Of a stretch of 64,000 bases of DNA, positions 18,796 to 26,966 are shown in pieces. The position numbers and the translations under genes were made by a program. This stretch comes from Planctomycetaceae bacterium (GTDB taxonomy: Bacteria > Planctomycetota > Planctomycetia > Planctomycetales > Planctomycetaceae): positions 1-64,000 of the forward strand of contig JAWKUA010000027.1 of the NCBI GenBank assembly GCA_041398785.1. The letters run 5' to 3'. The notes under the pieces were generated by a model. It did no database searches. It was not told where the DNA came from and saw only the letters and a list, made by a program, of their open reading frames with translations. How positions within the stretch are numbered: the stretch's first letter is position 1; every line of letters starts with the position of its first letter.

Positions 18796-19965
18796 TCACG
18801 CCGACAAGTCTTCGCCGCGTTCGTGAGTGACAAACGGAAATCGCAGGCAGAAGCCGGCATCGTGCGTCTTGTCGGGAAGCGTTGAGCAAAATACGCCGCC
18901 CAGTTCCGAAACAATCGTCTGGCAGGCATGGATGCGCGTGGCGTCGGCATCCCCTGGGCCGCCCGTCAGTTCCGGATCCAGCGTCACATTTGCCGATGCT
19001 GTCGAACGGCGTTTGGCAGCCGCTGGTTCGATCCGAAGTTCCACCACGGATGAATCCTGCCGCGTGGTGACGTGAATCGCAGTGCTTGTTTGTCCGGCTG
19101 CTGTGCCGGAACGAACGCAGCAATTCAGCAGTGCGACGATCACAAGCTGCACCAGCGAAGCGTCCGCCAGGACATCCGGAAGCGAGTCCGCCATGGTTAG
19201 TTGAACGTCCGCGGATGCCTGCCGCGCGGTCGCTTCAAACGTCTCCATGGCTGTCGTAACCATGTCATTCATGGACACTGACCGGACATTCGGCTGCCTG
19301 GCCCGAATGAAATCCCAGACTCGCCGAAAGCGGGAGGAAAGCTGCCGGCCGGCGTCGACGATCAGTCCCGCCGCGCGCCGAGCGGTGTCGGGGATCTGTC
19401 CGTCACCCAAAGCCTCACGCAGCAATTCACTGGCACCGTGAATGACAGTGACGGGCTGGCTGAGTTCGTGTACCAGAACAGATGCGATTTCGCCAAACAC
19501 TGCCGAACGCTGATCCAGAGCGCACTGCAGAGATTCCTCGGGAGACAACGCCTGCAGACCCGTCGCGTCGTTGTGCGGATGAAAACACAGCACGGTGACG
19601 GGGCCACCACCGTTGTCGTCTTCACATCTTCGAGCGGAAACGTCCGTGACGATTCTGCCGGAGTCGTGCCGCTTCAGCACGCAGGGGATTCGTGCTGTCG
19701 CAACGCCATCGGAGGTCGACATCGCCTGTAGTCGCCTCAGTGCGCGCTGGCACATGTCGTCGGGAAGAAGTGCCGCAAGGGGCCAGCCACGAACATCTGT
19801 CGTCGGCGGATAACGCAGCAGTCGCAGCAGTGAGGCACTGGCCGCGACTATGGCTCCGGCGGAGACAACGACAACCGCATCGTCGCAGATCTGCAGGATC
19901 ATTTCGGCCAGATCGGCGCAGCGCAAACTCGAATCAGAATCAAGCGACAGTCGGTGGGTGGTCAT
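18796..19965 (-). CDS. PAS-containing histidine kinase-like protein with eroded ATP-binding lid
   Basis: A 389-residue soluble sensor. The ATG at 19965 is chosen because the upstream open extension (to 20187) has shadow composition; the ribosome binding site is weak. Residues about 15-130 resemble a PAS domain. The dimerisation/phosphoacceptor helix carries the H-box VLVHELSQPVTVIHG with His166. In the C-terminal ATPase domain an N-box Asn remains (ALLNCC), but the DxGxG and GLGL glycine motifs are replaced (DADATRIHACQTIV in place of the second). It may be a degenerate kinase acting as a phosphatase or binding partner. No response regulator is adjacent. Confidence 0.75.
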   Translation of the reverse strand: MTTHRLSLDSDSSLRCADLAEMILQICDDAVVVVSAGAIVAASASLLRLLRYPPTTDVRGWPLAALLPDDMCQRALRRLQAMSTSDGVATARIPCVLKRHDSGRIVTDVSARRCEDDNGGGPVTVLCFHPHNDATGLQALSPEESLQCALDQRSAVFGEIASVLVHELSQPVTVIHGASELLREALGDGQIPDTARRAAGLIVDAGRQLSSRFRRVWDFIRARQPNVRSVSMNDMVTTAMETFEATARQASADVQLTMADSLPDVLADASLVQLVIVALLNCCVRSGTAAGQTSTAIHVTTRQDSSVVELRIEPAAAKRRSTASANVTLDPELTGGPGDADATRIHACQTIVSELGGVFCSTLPDKTHDAGFCLRFPFVTHERGEDLSA

Positions 19966-20323
19966 CTGTGGGGTGAATCCTGGATCTGAATTGCCCGTGC
20001 CGAACTGCAGTGAAGCGAGAATGGTGTGTTGATCAAATCGTCGGCATAAGACAATCAGGTCGCGCCGGGATAATAGAGTGCGCATCCGGCGGCGACAACG
20101 TGACCGCAGGAAAATCGCGATCAGGAAACTCGCGGCTTCAACGGTGTTTGGCTTCGAAGCAGGATGATTCGGTAGCACGCCGTGCATGGAACGGCCACAA
20201 TGAGCACCATTCGCTTCGATGGGCAGGACTGCATCGGAGCACCACCTGACTCGCCGTGAAAGTCACTTCGGAGGTTCCTCAGCGGCGACTGCACCCCAAA
20301 CCAATCACGGGAGTTTCACAGCA

Positions 20324-21466
20324 ATGAACACATCAGATGTCACCGGGAAATCCCGTTCAGCGACAGCCTCCGGGGCAGCTTCGAATGAACTCCGGGGCAC
20401 TTCGCGTCGGCGGTTTCTGGCGTCCGCCGCCGCGGGAGCAGCGGTGATCTCAGCCGCACCGCTGGCCTTCACAGCCAGCCGAACCAGTGAGGAGATCATT
20501 ACCGGCGAAGGCCAACACAAGTTCCGCGTTGTTCATGCGTGGCCGCAGTTGCCGGACCGATACACCTGGCAGACAACTCACAACGTCGCCGTGGACAAAG
20601 GCGGCAACCTGTATGTCATTCACGAAGGGCGAAAGGAACAGAAGGATCACCCATCGATCTTTGTCTTCGATTCCAGCGGAAAGTTCGTGCGGGCGTTCGG
20701 CAGCCAGTTTCAGGGCGGCGGCCACGGCATTGAAGTTCGCGAAGAAGGCGGTGAGGAGTTTCTGTATGTCGCCGCTTATCAGCAGATCAAGGCGTTCGCA
20801 AAACTGACGCTGACAGGCGAAACCGTCTGGTACAAACGAGCCCCCATGGAATCCGGTGTTTACGCATCCGCCGAGGATCGCTCCACCGAAGCGGTCTGGG
20901 GCAACGACCGGTTTCTGCCGACCAATTTCGCGTTTCTGGACGACGGAGGCTTCCTGCTGGCCGATGGATACGGTTCGTTCTACATCCACCGCTATGACAG
21001 GGACGCGAACTGGGTGAGCTGCTTCGGCGGCGCCGGTGACGGTGAAGGCAAGTTCAAGACTGCCCACGGCCTGTGGGTCGACAAACGCGAAGGCCGCGAA
21101 CCCACCATCGTGGTGACTGACAGAGCCCACGATACTCTGCAGATCTTCACGATGGACGGCAAGTACATCGAAACACTGACCGGCTACGGCCTCCCGGCGA
21201 ACATCGACTCCTGGAAGAACCTGCTGGTTGTCCCCGAACTGAAAGCTCGCGTGACGCTGCTGGACGAAAACAACCAGGTCGTTGCGCAGCTTGGTTCCGC
21301 CATTGATCGTCTGGGCGAAGTGAAGGACCTGCGAGTAAAGCCGGACGAATGGAAGAACGGCCAGTTCGTCCATCCTCACGATGCCTGCTTCACACCGGAG
21401 GGAGACATCTTCGTCGCAGAGTGGGTCGGCACGGGCCGCGTGACAAAGCTGGAACGCGTGAGCTGA
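20324..21466 (+). CDS. Tat-exported NHL-type beta-propeller protein
   Basis: A 380-residue protein with a twin-arginine signal (TSRRRFLASAAAGAA, residues about 25-39), so it is exported folded and may carry a cofactor. The mature part holds NHL/YWTD-type propeller blades (for example NVAVDKGGNLYVIHEG, FAFLDDGGFLLADGYG, GLWVDKREGREPTIVVTD). Such six-bladed propellers occur in peptidylglycine alpha-amidating lyase-like proteins and in planctomycete sugar or sulfatide metabolism. The ATG at 20324 follows GGGAG; the upstream in-frame start at 20219 lacks the signal context. Enzymatic role is unassigned. It ends at a strong hairpin shared with the next, convergent gene. Confidence 0.85.
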   Translation: MNTSDVTGKSRSATASGAASNELRGTSRRRFLASAAAGAAVISAAPLAFTASRTSEEIITGEGQHKFRVVHAWPQLPDRYTWQTTHNVAVDKGGNLYVIHEGRKEQKDHPSIFVFDSSGKFVRAFGSQFQGGGHGIEVREEGGEEFLYVAAYQQIKAFAKLTLTGETVWYKRAPMESGVYASAEDRSTEAVWGNDRFLPTNFAFLDDGGFLLADGYGSFYIHRYDRDANWVSCFGGAGDGEGKFKTAHGLWVDKREGREPTIVVTDRAHDTLQIFTMDGKYIETLTGYGLPANIDSWKNLLVVPELKARVTLLDENNQVVAQLGSAIDRLGEVKDLRVKPDEWKNGQFVHPHDACFTPEGDIFVAEWVGTGRVTKLERVS

Positions 21467-21612
21467 AAGGCAGGCTCTCCCTTCAGGGCTCCGCGCTCAC
21501 GGAACCACCAAGGTCCGGCAGCGATCGCCCGTGTCAAGCCTGGACGATGGAACAGTCGATTGGTGAATGGTCGGGCGATACGTGATCGCGGCCGCACAAC
21601 AACCGTTAGGAT

Positions 21613-21641
21613 CCCGAACGGCCGTCGCGTCGCCGTTCGGG
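21613..21641. terminator. Strong hairpin between convergent genes
   Basis: A perfect 10-bp stem (CCCGAACGGC at 21613-21622, GCCGTTCGGG at 21632-21641) with a 9-base loop lies between the propeller gene (+) and the secreted hypothetical (-). It could terminate transcription from both sides. Confidence 0.6.
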
Positions 21642-21691
21642 TTCCGGCGTTCAGCCGGGCGTCCGGTCAATTGCCTCCGGTCGATGCTCTG

Positions 21692-23059
21692 TCATGGCAT
21701 GACAAGAATCAGCCCCACCACGACAAGTGTCTGCATGACGGTGGCTTCTTCGTTAAACGGAATCTGGTACTTCAGCTTTGGAGCACATTCGCCGGGACGG
21801 TACCAGCCGAGTGTGTATTCTCTGGCGTGCATCGGGTGCAGAGTCATCTGGTACGGCAGTCCGACCAGTTGTGTCATGAAACGGCCGCCGGACGCGAACG
21901 GCTGAACCCAGCGGTTGTAGGTGTGACCGTACCGTTCCAGCGCGGGGTCTTCAAAGTACAGCGGATTGTGCCACAGGTTGGTCGGCGCCCACTGCAGCAC
22001 CGTCTGAGGCGGCCGAACAGCCACGTACTCGCCCCGATCCATGCGGTCTTCAAAGTCATCCGGCAGCGATTCTTTGGGAATGCTGCCCCAGGCATAGTCG
22101 AGTGACGGTCGAATGTCAGTGATCTTGCGGCTGAGCAGTTCCGAAGATGACTGAGCGCCGAATCGCGGTTGCTGCGCAGTGCCTGACGCGACAACCACCT
22201 TCATGCCGTAGTCATCCAGATTGTCCGGCAATACATCAACCGGTTCGTAGAATTCCACGAACATGTTGGACACGCGACGGTTCTGCTGGTTCCAGCGGAC
22301 GGACTGCATGTGCCACTTCTCCGCCAGCGTCCAGGACTCCTCATCCTGCACAATCATATGGACTCGCCGGGCATGTGCCGCGGCAAACGATTCCGGGTAC
22401 GCCAGCGACGAATACTCCGACACCGGAGCTGATTCCTGCGGAAGTACGGCGTCCGGGATCAGCACGGGAGCACGGAATTCGTCGTCAGGCACCGCGGACA
22501 GCGGCGGCATCAAAGGTACTCGGGACATGCGCGCGGCGGAAGGCTGTTCGACGGGCATCGACGACATCGGCGGGACAAGCGAATCGGCCAGTTCACGTGC
22601 CGTCGCTCTGCGCCGGACATCATTCGTCAGCTCCTCAGGACTTTGAGCCGGCACGCCCGGCAGGCGCCGCGATTTTGTCACCGGGGAAGACGCGTGAGGA
22701 AGCGGCTGCAGCGTTTCCGGAACGGGCACGAGTCGATCGGCGCGGGATCTGGCGTCGAACGCTTCCTCCGCCGGAGTCTGGGTTCGGAAACCTGATGGTC
22801 CCGACAGTCTGTCCGCCACGCGAGCCGGATGCGGCGGTGCCGCGACTTCCTGCGGCGGCAGGAAATCGGGAATTCGGATTCGCGCCGCGTCACCGTCAGC
22901 GGCGTACAGAGAACCAGCCCCCAGGCACGTTGCCAGAACACTGCCCAACAGCAGTTTTCGGATACGCGCGGAAACGCGATCCGAAAACAGGTCAGCTATG
23001 GTCGCCGGGGTAATGCTCCACCGAGTAATTCGGTGCTTCCTGCGTGATGGCAATGTCAT
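21692..23059 (-). CDS. Secreted hypothetical protein, Pro-rich with C-terminal hydrophobic segment
   Basis: A 455-residue protein. A hydrophobic stretch around residues 35-53 followed by LYAADGD looks like a signal peptide, although the ATG at 23059 leaves an unusually long basic leader and overlaps the end of guaB by 68 bases; the true start may be a non-ATG codon further in. Residues 55-230 are Pro/Arg/Glu-rich low complexity. The C-terminal half (about 235-435) is globular, with many Trp and Tyr (for example WTLAEKWHMQSVRWNQQNRR), and the last 15 residues are hydrophobic. No known domain recognised. It lies directly downstream of guaB on the same strand. Confidence 0.7.
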   Translation of the reverse strand: MTLPSRRKHRITRWSITPATIADLFSDRVSARIRKLLLGSVLATCLGAGSLYAADGDAARIRIPDFLPPQEVAAPPHPARVADRLSGPSGFRTQTPAEEAFDARSRADRLVPVPETLQPLPHASSPVTKSRRLPGVPAQSPEELTNDVRRRATARELADSLVPPMSSMPVEQPSAARMSRVPLMPPLSAVPDDEFRAPVLIPDAVLPQESAPVSEYSSLAYPESFAAAHARRVHMIVQDEESWTLAEKWHMQSVRWNQQNRRVSNMFVEFYEPVDVLPDNLDDYGMKVVVASGTAQQPRFGAQSSSELLSRKITDIRPSLDYAWGSIPKESLPDDFEDRMDRGEYVAVRPPQTVLQWAPTNLWHNPLYFEDPALERYGHTYNRWVQPFASGGRFMTQLVGLPYQMTLHPMHAREYTLGWYRPGECAPKLKYQIPFNEEATVMQTLVVVGLILVMP

Positions 23060-24473
23060 GAGGATGGTTCTCCCTAACCGAAGCCGCCGAAACTTCGATA
23101 AAGCGGGCTTTGGCTCTGAGTTCTTCCGTGGTATTGACGCCCACGTATCCCATGCCGGATCGCAGGCCTCCCGTCAACTGATACAACAAAGGCTGCAGAG
23201 CGCCCTTGTAGGCAACTCGGCCTTCCACGCCTTCCGGAACCAGCTTTGACTGGTCGCCGGAATCCGTCCTGCCCTGCCGATATCGTTCGCTGCTGCCCTT
23301 CACCATGGCTCCCAGCGATCCCATGCCGCGGTATCGCTTGAAGCTGCGTCCCTGGAAAAGAATCATTTCCCCGGGACTTTCATCGACTCCCGCCAGCAGA
23401 CCGCCAACCATGACAGTTGACGCTCCGGCGGCCAGTGCCTTTGTCATGTCTCCGCTGAATCGAATTCCGCCGTCGGCGATGATTGGAATTCCCGTGCCGT
23501 CCAGCCCTTTTGCCGCACCGGCGATGGCTGTCAGTTGGGGAACTCCGATTCCGGAAATGATCCGCGTTGTACAGATCGAACCCGGTCCAATGCCGACCTT
23601 GACTGCGTCGACTCCGGCATCCGCCAAAGCCTTCGCACCCTCCGCCGTCGCGACGTTGCCCGCGATCACGTCGATGTCAAAACTCTGTTTGATGGCCCGA
23701 ACGGATTCGATGACGTTGCGCGAATGGCCGTGGGCACTGTCCACGACAAGCACATCGACACCCTTTTCGACCAAATGAGCGGCTCGATCCTGATCGTAGA
23801 CACCGACCGCAGCGCCGACGCGCAATCGACCGCGGTTGTCCTTTGACGCCCGCGGAAACTGCAGGTTCTTGTCGATATCCCTGATCGTAATCAGGCCTCT
23901 CAGTTGATATTGATCGTCTACCAGCAAAAGTTTCTCGACCCTGTTTTCCAGCAGGATGCGTTCTGCCGCTTCCAGACTCGTCGTCTCCGGCGCAGTCACC
24001 AAATTGTCCTTAGTCATCACTTCCGCGACAGGCCGGTCCTTGGACTCCAGAAAGCGCAGATCTCGCCGAGTCAGGATGCCCACCAGCCTGCCGTCGACGG
24101 TTATCGGAACGCCGCCGATGTTGCGTTCATCCATGATCCGGGCCGCTTCGCCGACGCTGGTGTCCGGCGGCAGAGTCACCGGGTCCACAATCACACCGTG
24201 CTCACTGCGTTTCACACGGTCGACCTCCATCGCCTGCTGTTCGATCGACATGTTCTTGTGAATGATGCCGATCCCGCCCAGCTGCGCCATTGCGATCGCC
24301 ATCTCGCTTTCCGTGACTGTATCCATCGGACTGCTGACGATCGGGACGTTCAGCGGGATGTTTCTGGTCAGCCGCGAACTGATGTCCACTTCCGAAGGCA
24401 TGACGTCGCTGTAGCCGGGTTCCAGCAAAACGTCGTCAAAGGTCAGCCCCCTGTAGGCGATGCGGTCGTGCAT
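22992..24473 (-). CDS. guaB: IMP dehydrogenase
   Basis: A 493-residue enzyme that oxidises IMP to XMP with NAD+, the committing step of GTP synthesis. The barrel N-terminus (TFDDVLLEPGYSDVMPSEVD), two CBS domains (about residues 95-205), the catalytic loop GPGSICTTR with Cys301, the DGGIRFSGD phosphate site and the flap Arg-Tyr region (SSERYRQGR) are all present. Length is normal for the bacterial form. It lies 213 bases downstream of rsmA on the same strand and overlaps the start of the following hypothetical by 68 bases in another frame. Confidence 0.97.
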   Translation of the reverse strand: MHDRIAYRGLTFDDVLLEPGYSDVMPSEVDISSRLTRNIPLNVPIVSSPMDTVTESEMAIAMAQLGGIGIIHKNMSIEQQAMEVDRVKRSEHGVIVDPVTLPPDTSVGEAARIMDERNIGGVPITVDGRLVGILTRRDLRFLESKDRPVAEVMTKDNLVTAPETTSLEAAERILLENRVEKLLLVDDQYQLRGLITIRDIDKNLQFPRASKDNRGRLRVGAAVGVYDQDRAAHLVEKGVDVLVVDSAHGHSRNVIESVRAIKQSFDIDVIAGNVATAEGAKALADAGVDAVKVGIGPGSICTTRIISGIGVPQLTAIAGAAKGLDGTGIPIIADGGIRFSGDMTKALAAGASTVMVGGLLAGVDESPGEMILFQGRSFKRYRGMGSLGAMVKGSSERYRQGRTDSGDQSKLVPEGVEGRVAYKGALQPLLYQLTGGLRSGMGYVGVNTTEELRAKARFIEVSAASVRENHPHDIAITQEAPNYSVEHYPGDHS

Positions 24474-24686
24474 GGTCGGATCCTTTCCAGTTCAGTTGCC
24501 TGTCGTTTCACTCGTTGTCGAAGACCTGGCCGTCCACGAGGGAAGTAACAATTCACGAATCCGGAGCAGCCACTTCCGATTGCCGTCAGGCCACACCCGG
24601 TTCGCGACTGTCCGCAGTCCCGATTCAATCTTCCAAATTCCAACACGCCGCCTATCGGTCCGGCTTTCAACCGCGGTTCCGAAAAC

Positions 24687-25601
24687 CTACGTCTCTGCTT
24701 TCACCGCTTCGGCGAATCGGTTCCCCAGTTTCACCAGGCTCGATACGTCCAGGCTTTCCGCTCGAGTCGTCTGGTCGTGACCCATCTCCGCCAGAAGCTC
24801 GTCCACTTCCGGTTTCGAAAGCTGTTTGCTGTACATCCCGACCAGCACGCTGCGCAGCAACTTGCGTCGCTGATGGAACAGCCTGCGGACGAAGTCCAGG
24901 AAGAACACTCGATCACTGATCCGGCCGCCGCGACCATCGTGTCTCCAGATACTGACGATGGCTGAATCCACCGCCGGGCGCGGCCAGAAGACCTTCGGGC
25001 CCAGCCGTCGCAGAATTCGGACGCTGCACTGAGACTGCAGCCAGACCGACAGGGCTCCGTAGTTCGACGTGCCGGGTTCGGCAATCATCTTTTCGGCGAG
25101 TTCCAGTTGGATCGTGGTCACCATCCGCGTCCACGGCAGATCAGAAGCGACCAGATTCGAAATTACGGGTGTCGCCACGCTGTACGGCAGGTTGGCCACC
25201 AGCTTCAGTTCCGCGCCCGGTGGAGCGGTGGCGATTTCCGCTTTCAGCAGGTCAGAAATTTCCGGCGCCAGCGTGTTCTTGTTCTTCAGAATGTCACGAT
25301 TAATCAGCGTGACGTTTTCGTATTCCGCCGTCGCGTGACCGGCCAGCGCGAACATGTTGCGGTCGATCTCCACGGCGATGACGCGGCCCGCCTGCTGAGC
25401 CAGAAACGTCGTCATGCCGCCGGTGCCCGGGCCGACTTCCAGCACGATATCAGTCGGCTTCAGTTCGGCAGCCCGGACGGCGAATTCCACCAGGTTGATG
25501 TCGATCAGGAAGTTCTGCCCCAGATCGCTGCGCGGGTTGAACCCAAACTGCTTGAACAGTGCCATCAGGTGCGATCGAGTTTGCCGGGCCTCGTCCTTCA
25601 T
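24687..25601 (-). CDS. rsmA: 16S rRNA dimethyladenosine transferase
   Basis: A 304-residue SAM-dependent enzyme (KsgA) that dimethylates two adjacent adenosines near the 3' end of 16S rRNA, a late check on small-subunit assembly. Motifs are GQNFLID (28-34), the SAM loop EVGPGTG (55-61), acidic AVEID (76-80) and the catalytic NLPYSVATP (137-145). Length is slightly above the E. coli form. Its ATG overlaps the ribE stop in an ATGA arrangement (25598-25601), suggesting translational coupling. guaB follows 213 bases downstream on the same strand. Confidence 0.96.
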   Translation of the reverse strand: MKDEARQTRSHLMALFKQFGFNPRSDLGQNFLIDINLVEFAVRAAELKPTDIVLEVGPGTGGMTTFLAQQAGRVIAVEIDRNMFALAGHATAEYENVTLINRDILKNKNTLAPEISDLLKAEIATAPPGAELKLVANLPYSVATPVISNLVASDLPWTRMVTTIQLELAEKMIAEPGTSNYGALSVWLQSQCSVRILRRLGPKVFWPRPAVDSAIVSIWRHDGRGGRISDRVFFLDFVRRLFHQRRKLLRSVLVGMYSKQLSKPEVDELLAEMGHDQTTRAESLDVSSLVKLGNRFAEAVKAET

Positions 25602-26195
25602 TCGCGATCCAGCAGCTTGGCGACGTACTTGCCGAGAATATCAAGTTCGATGTTCACCTCGTCGCCGACGTCGCGCCGGCCCAGCGTCGTGATCTCCAGC
25701 GTGTGAGGAATCAGCGCCACGGAAAACCGGTCGGACTCGACATTCACCAGCGTCAGGCTGACTCCGTCAACGGCGACGGAACCCTTTGGAACCATCAGCC
25801 GCGTCATGTCCGGCGCGACGCGAAACCACAGGTCCACCCATTCATTGCTGCGGCGAAGTTCGTCGACGGTACCCACACCGTCCACGTGACCCTGAACGAA
25901 GTGGCCGCCCAGCCGTCCGCCGACGGCCAGCGAACGTTCCAGGTTGACGGGGTCGCCAGTCCGCAGACGCCCCAGATTCGTCTTCGAAAGAGTCTCCTCA
26001 CCGGCTTCGAAGTCCAGTGCCCCGTCGGCGATCTTAACCACTGTCAGGCAGCAGCCGCTGATGGAGATGCTCTCGCCGATCGTCGCGGCATCAGCGGGAA
26101 GCAGGCGGGCCGGGAGCGATCGTCAGGCGCAGACCGTTTGGTTCCTGCCGCAGGAGTCTGACGATGCCTTGTCCTTCAACGAGTCCGGTAAACAT
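25598..26195 (-). CDS. ribE: Riboflavin synthase (alpha chain) with an apparent frameshift
   Basis: Riboflavin synthase converts two lumazine molecules into riboflavin plus a pyrimidine. The duplicated lumazine-binding domains are clear: the N-terminus MFTGLVEGQGIV starts at 26195, GESISISGCCLTVV closes the first signature, and GGHFVQGHVDGVGTV and VPKGSVAVDGVSLTLVNV belong to the second half. The N-terminal 28 residues are in one frame, which reaches TGA at 26091-26093; the rest (to 25598) is in another. Dropping one base in the G/C tract at 26104-26114 restores a continuous product of about 198 residues, the family's normal length. Either a sequencing or assembly indel or a real mutation. 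It overlaps rsmA by 4 bases. Confidence 0.88.
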
Positions 26196-26933
26196 TCGGG
26201 GCCAGAACGCGAGAGTGCAACGGGAAGCGGACGGCGACGTGAGCCTGCCGTCGTGTGTTGCGGACGAAGTCTAGCGAAACAAAACCGGATTGCCACCGGC
26301 CCGCTCAGCAGGTTCCGGCGCCATCGACGGTGTCGGACCGCTGCAGAGTATCGCTTCGACGCGGCTCCGAAGAATGCCACGCTTCAATACACGACTGGCA
26401 CCGCCCCAATTCTGACCGCATGCATTCCGGGAACGGCAGCCTTCTGTGGGATTCCGTGACATCTGTCGACGAAAACTGCGGATGCACGAGGTTGCTGGCA
26501 CTGCAGCGACGACCGTCGAAGTCCGTCGCAGAACAGTTTCCGACGGCTGCGCCGCACAACTTCTGCGAAGATGTGCTACCCAGTGCGGCCCCCGGTGTGG
26601 CAGCGGCCTGGCTGCCAAACCGCGAGCGGGGCAGTATGAGACATTCGGGCTCGCGGGAGTAAGAAGAGCGAAAAGTACCGGTGTCCGCCTCGGCCAGTTA
26701 AACCCGAAGCTGCGCTCCATGAACGTCCAATCACAGGAGCCCTACGCCGCCCTGTGCTGGCGTATCACGAAATCGGCGCTGGAAATCTCTTCCGTTCGCC
26801 TACGGCGTTCGCGCGCAATCAGCAACTGGTACTTCTGGATTTCCAGACTGTAGGCGGCATCAATCAGATCGAGAGCCCGGTGGCAGGCGGAGTCGCCGTG
26901 ATCCGCGGTGTGAGCGGTTTCGTCGGAATCGTG
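26196..26933. other. Long region upstream of ribE, no confident gene
   Basis: About 550 bases from the ribE start to 26741 show no supported gene. Open frames on both strands (for example 26271-26720 minus and 26446-26853 plus) are Arg/Cys/Ser rich and look like shadows. An FMN riboswitch was looked for upstream of ribE and not recognised. A small candidate gene occupies the last 200 bases and is listed separately. Confidence 0.4.
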
Positions 26934-26936
26934 CAT
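26742..26936 (-). CDS. Possible small protein downstream of larC
   Basis: A 64-residue frame from the ATG at 26936 (an ATG at 26948 is the alternative), beginning 30 bases after the larC stop on the same strand. AGGA lies 11 bases ahead of 26936. The N-terminal part is His/Asp rich and the rest (ALDLIDAAYSLEIQKYQLL and a basic ERRRRTEE segment) reads like an amphipathic helical protein. It could be a genuine small gene in the larC operon or a chance frame. No family recognised. Confidence 0.35.
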   Translation of the reverse strand: MHDSDETAHTADHGDSACHRALDLIDAAYSLEIQKYQLLIARERRRRTEEISSADFVIRQHRAA

Positions 26937-26966
26937 CCCTGCAGCCATCCTGCGGTGAATTTCACG

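Noticed and set aside
26196..26300. FMN riboswitch upstream of ribE
   Set aside because: The conserved FMN-element helices could not be found.
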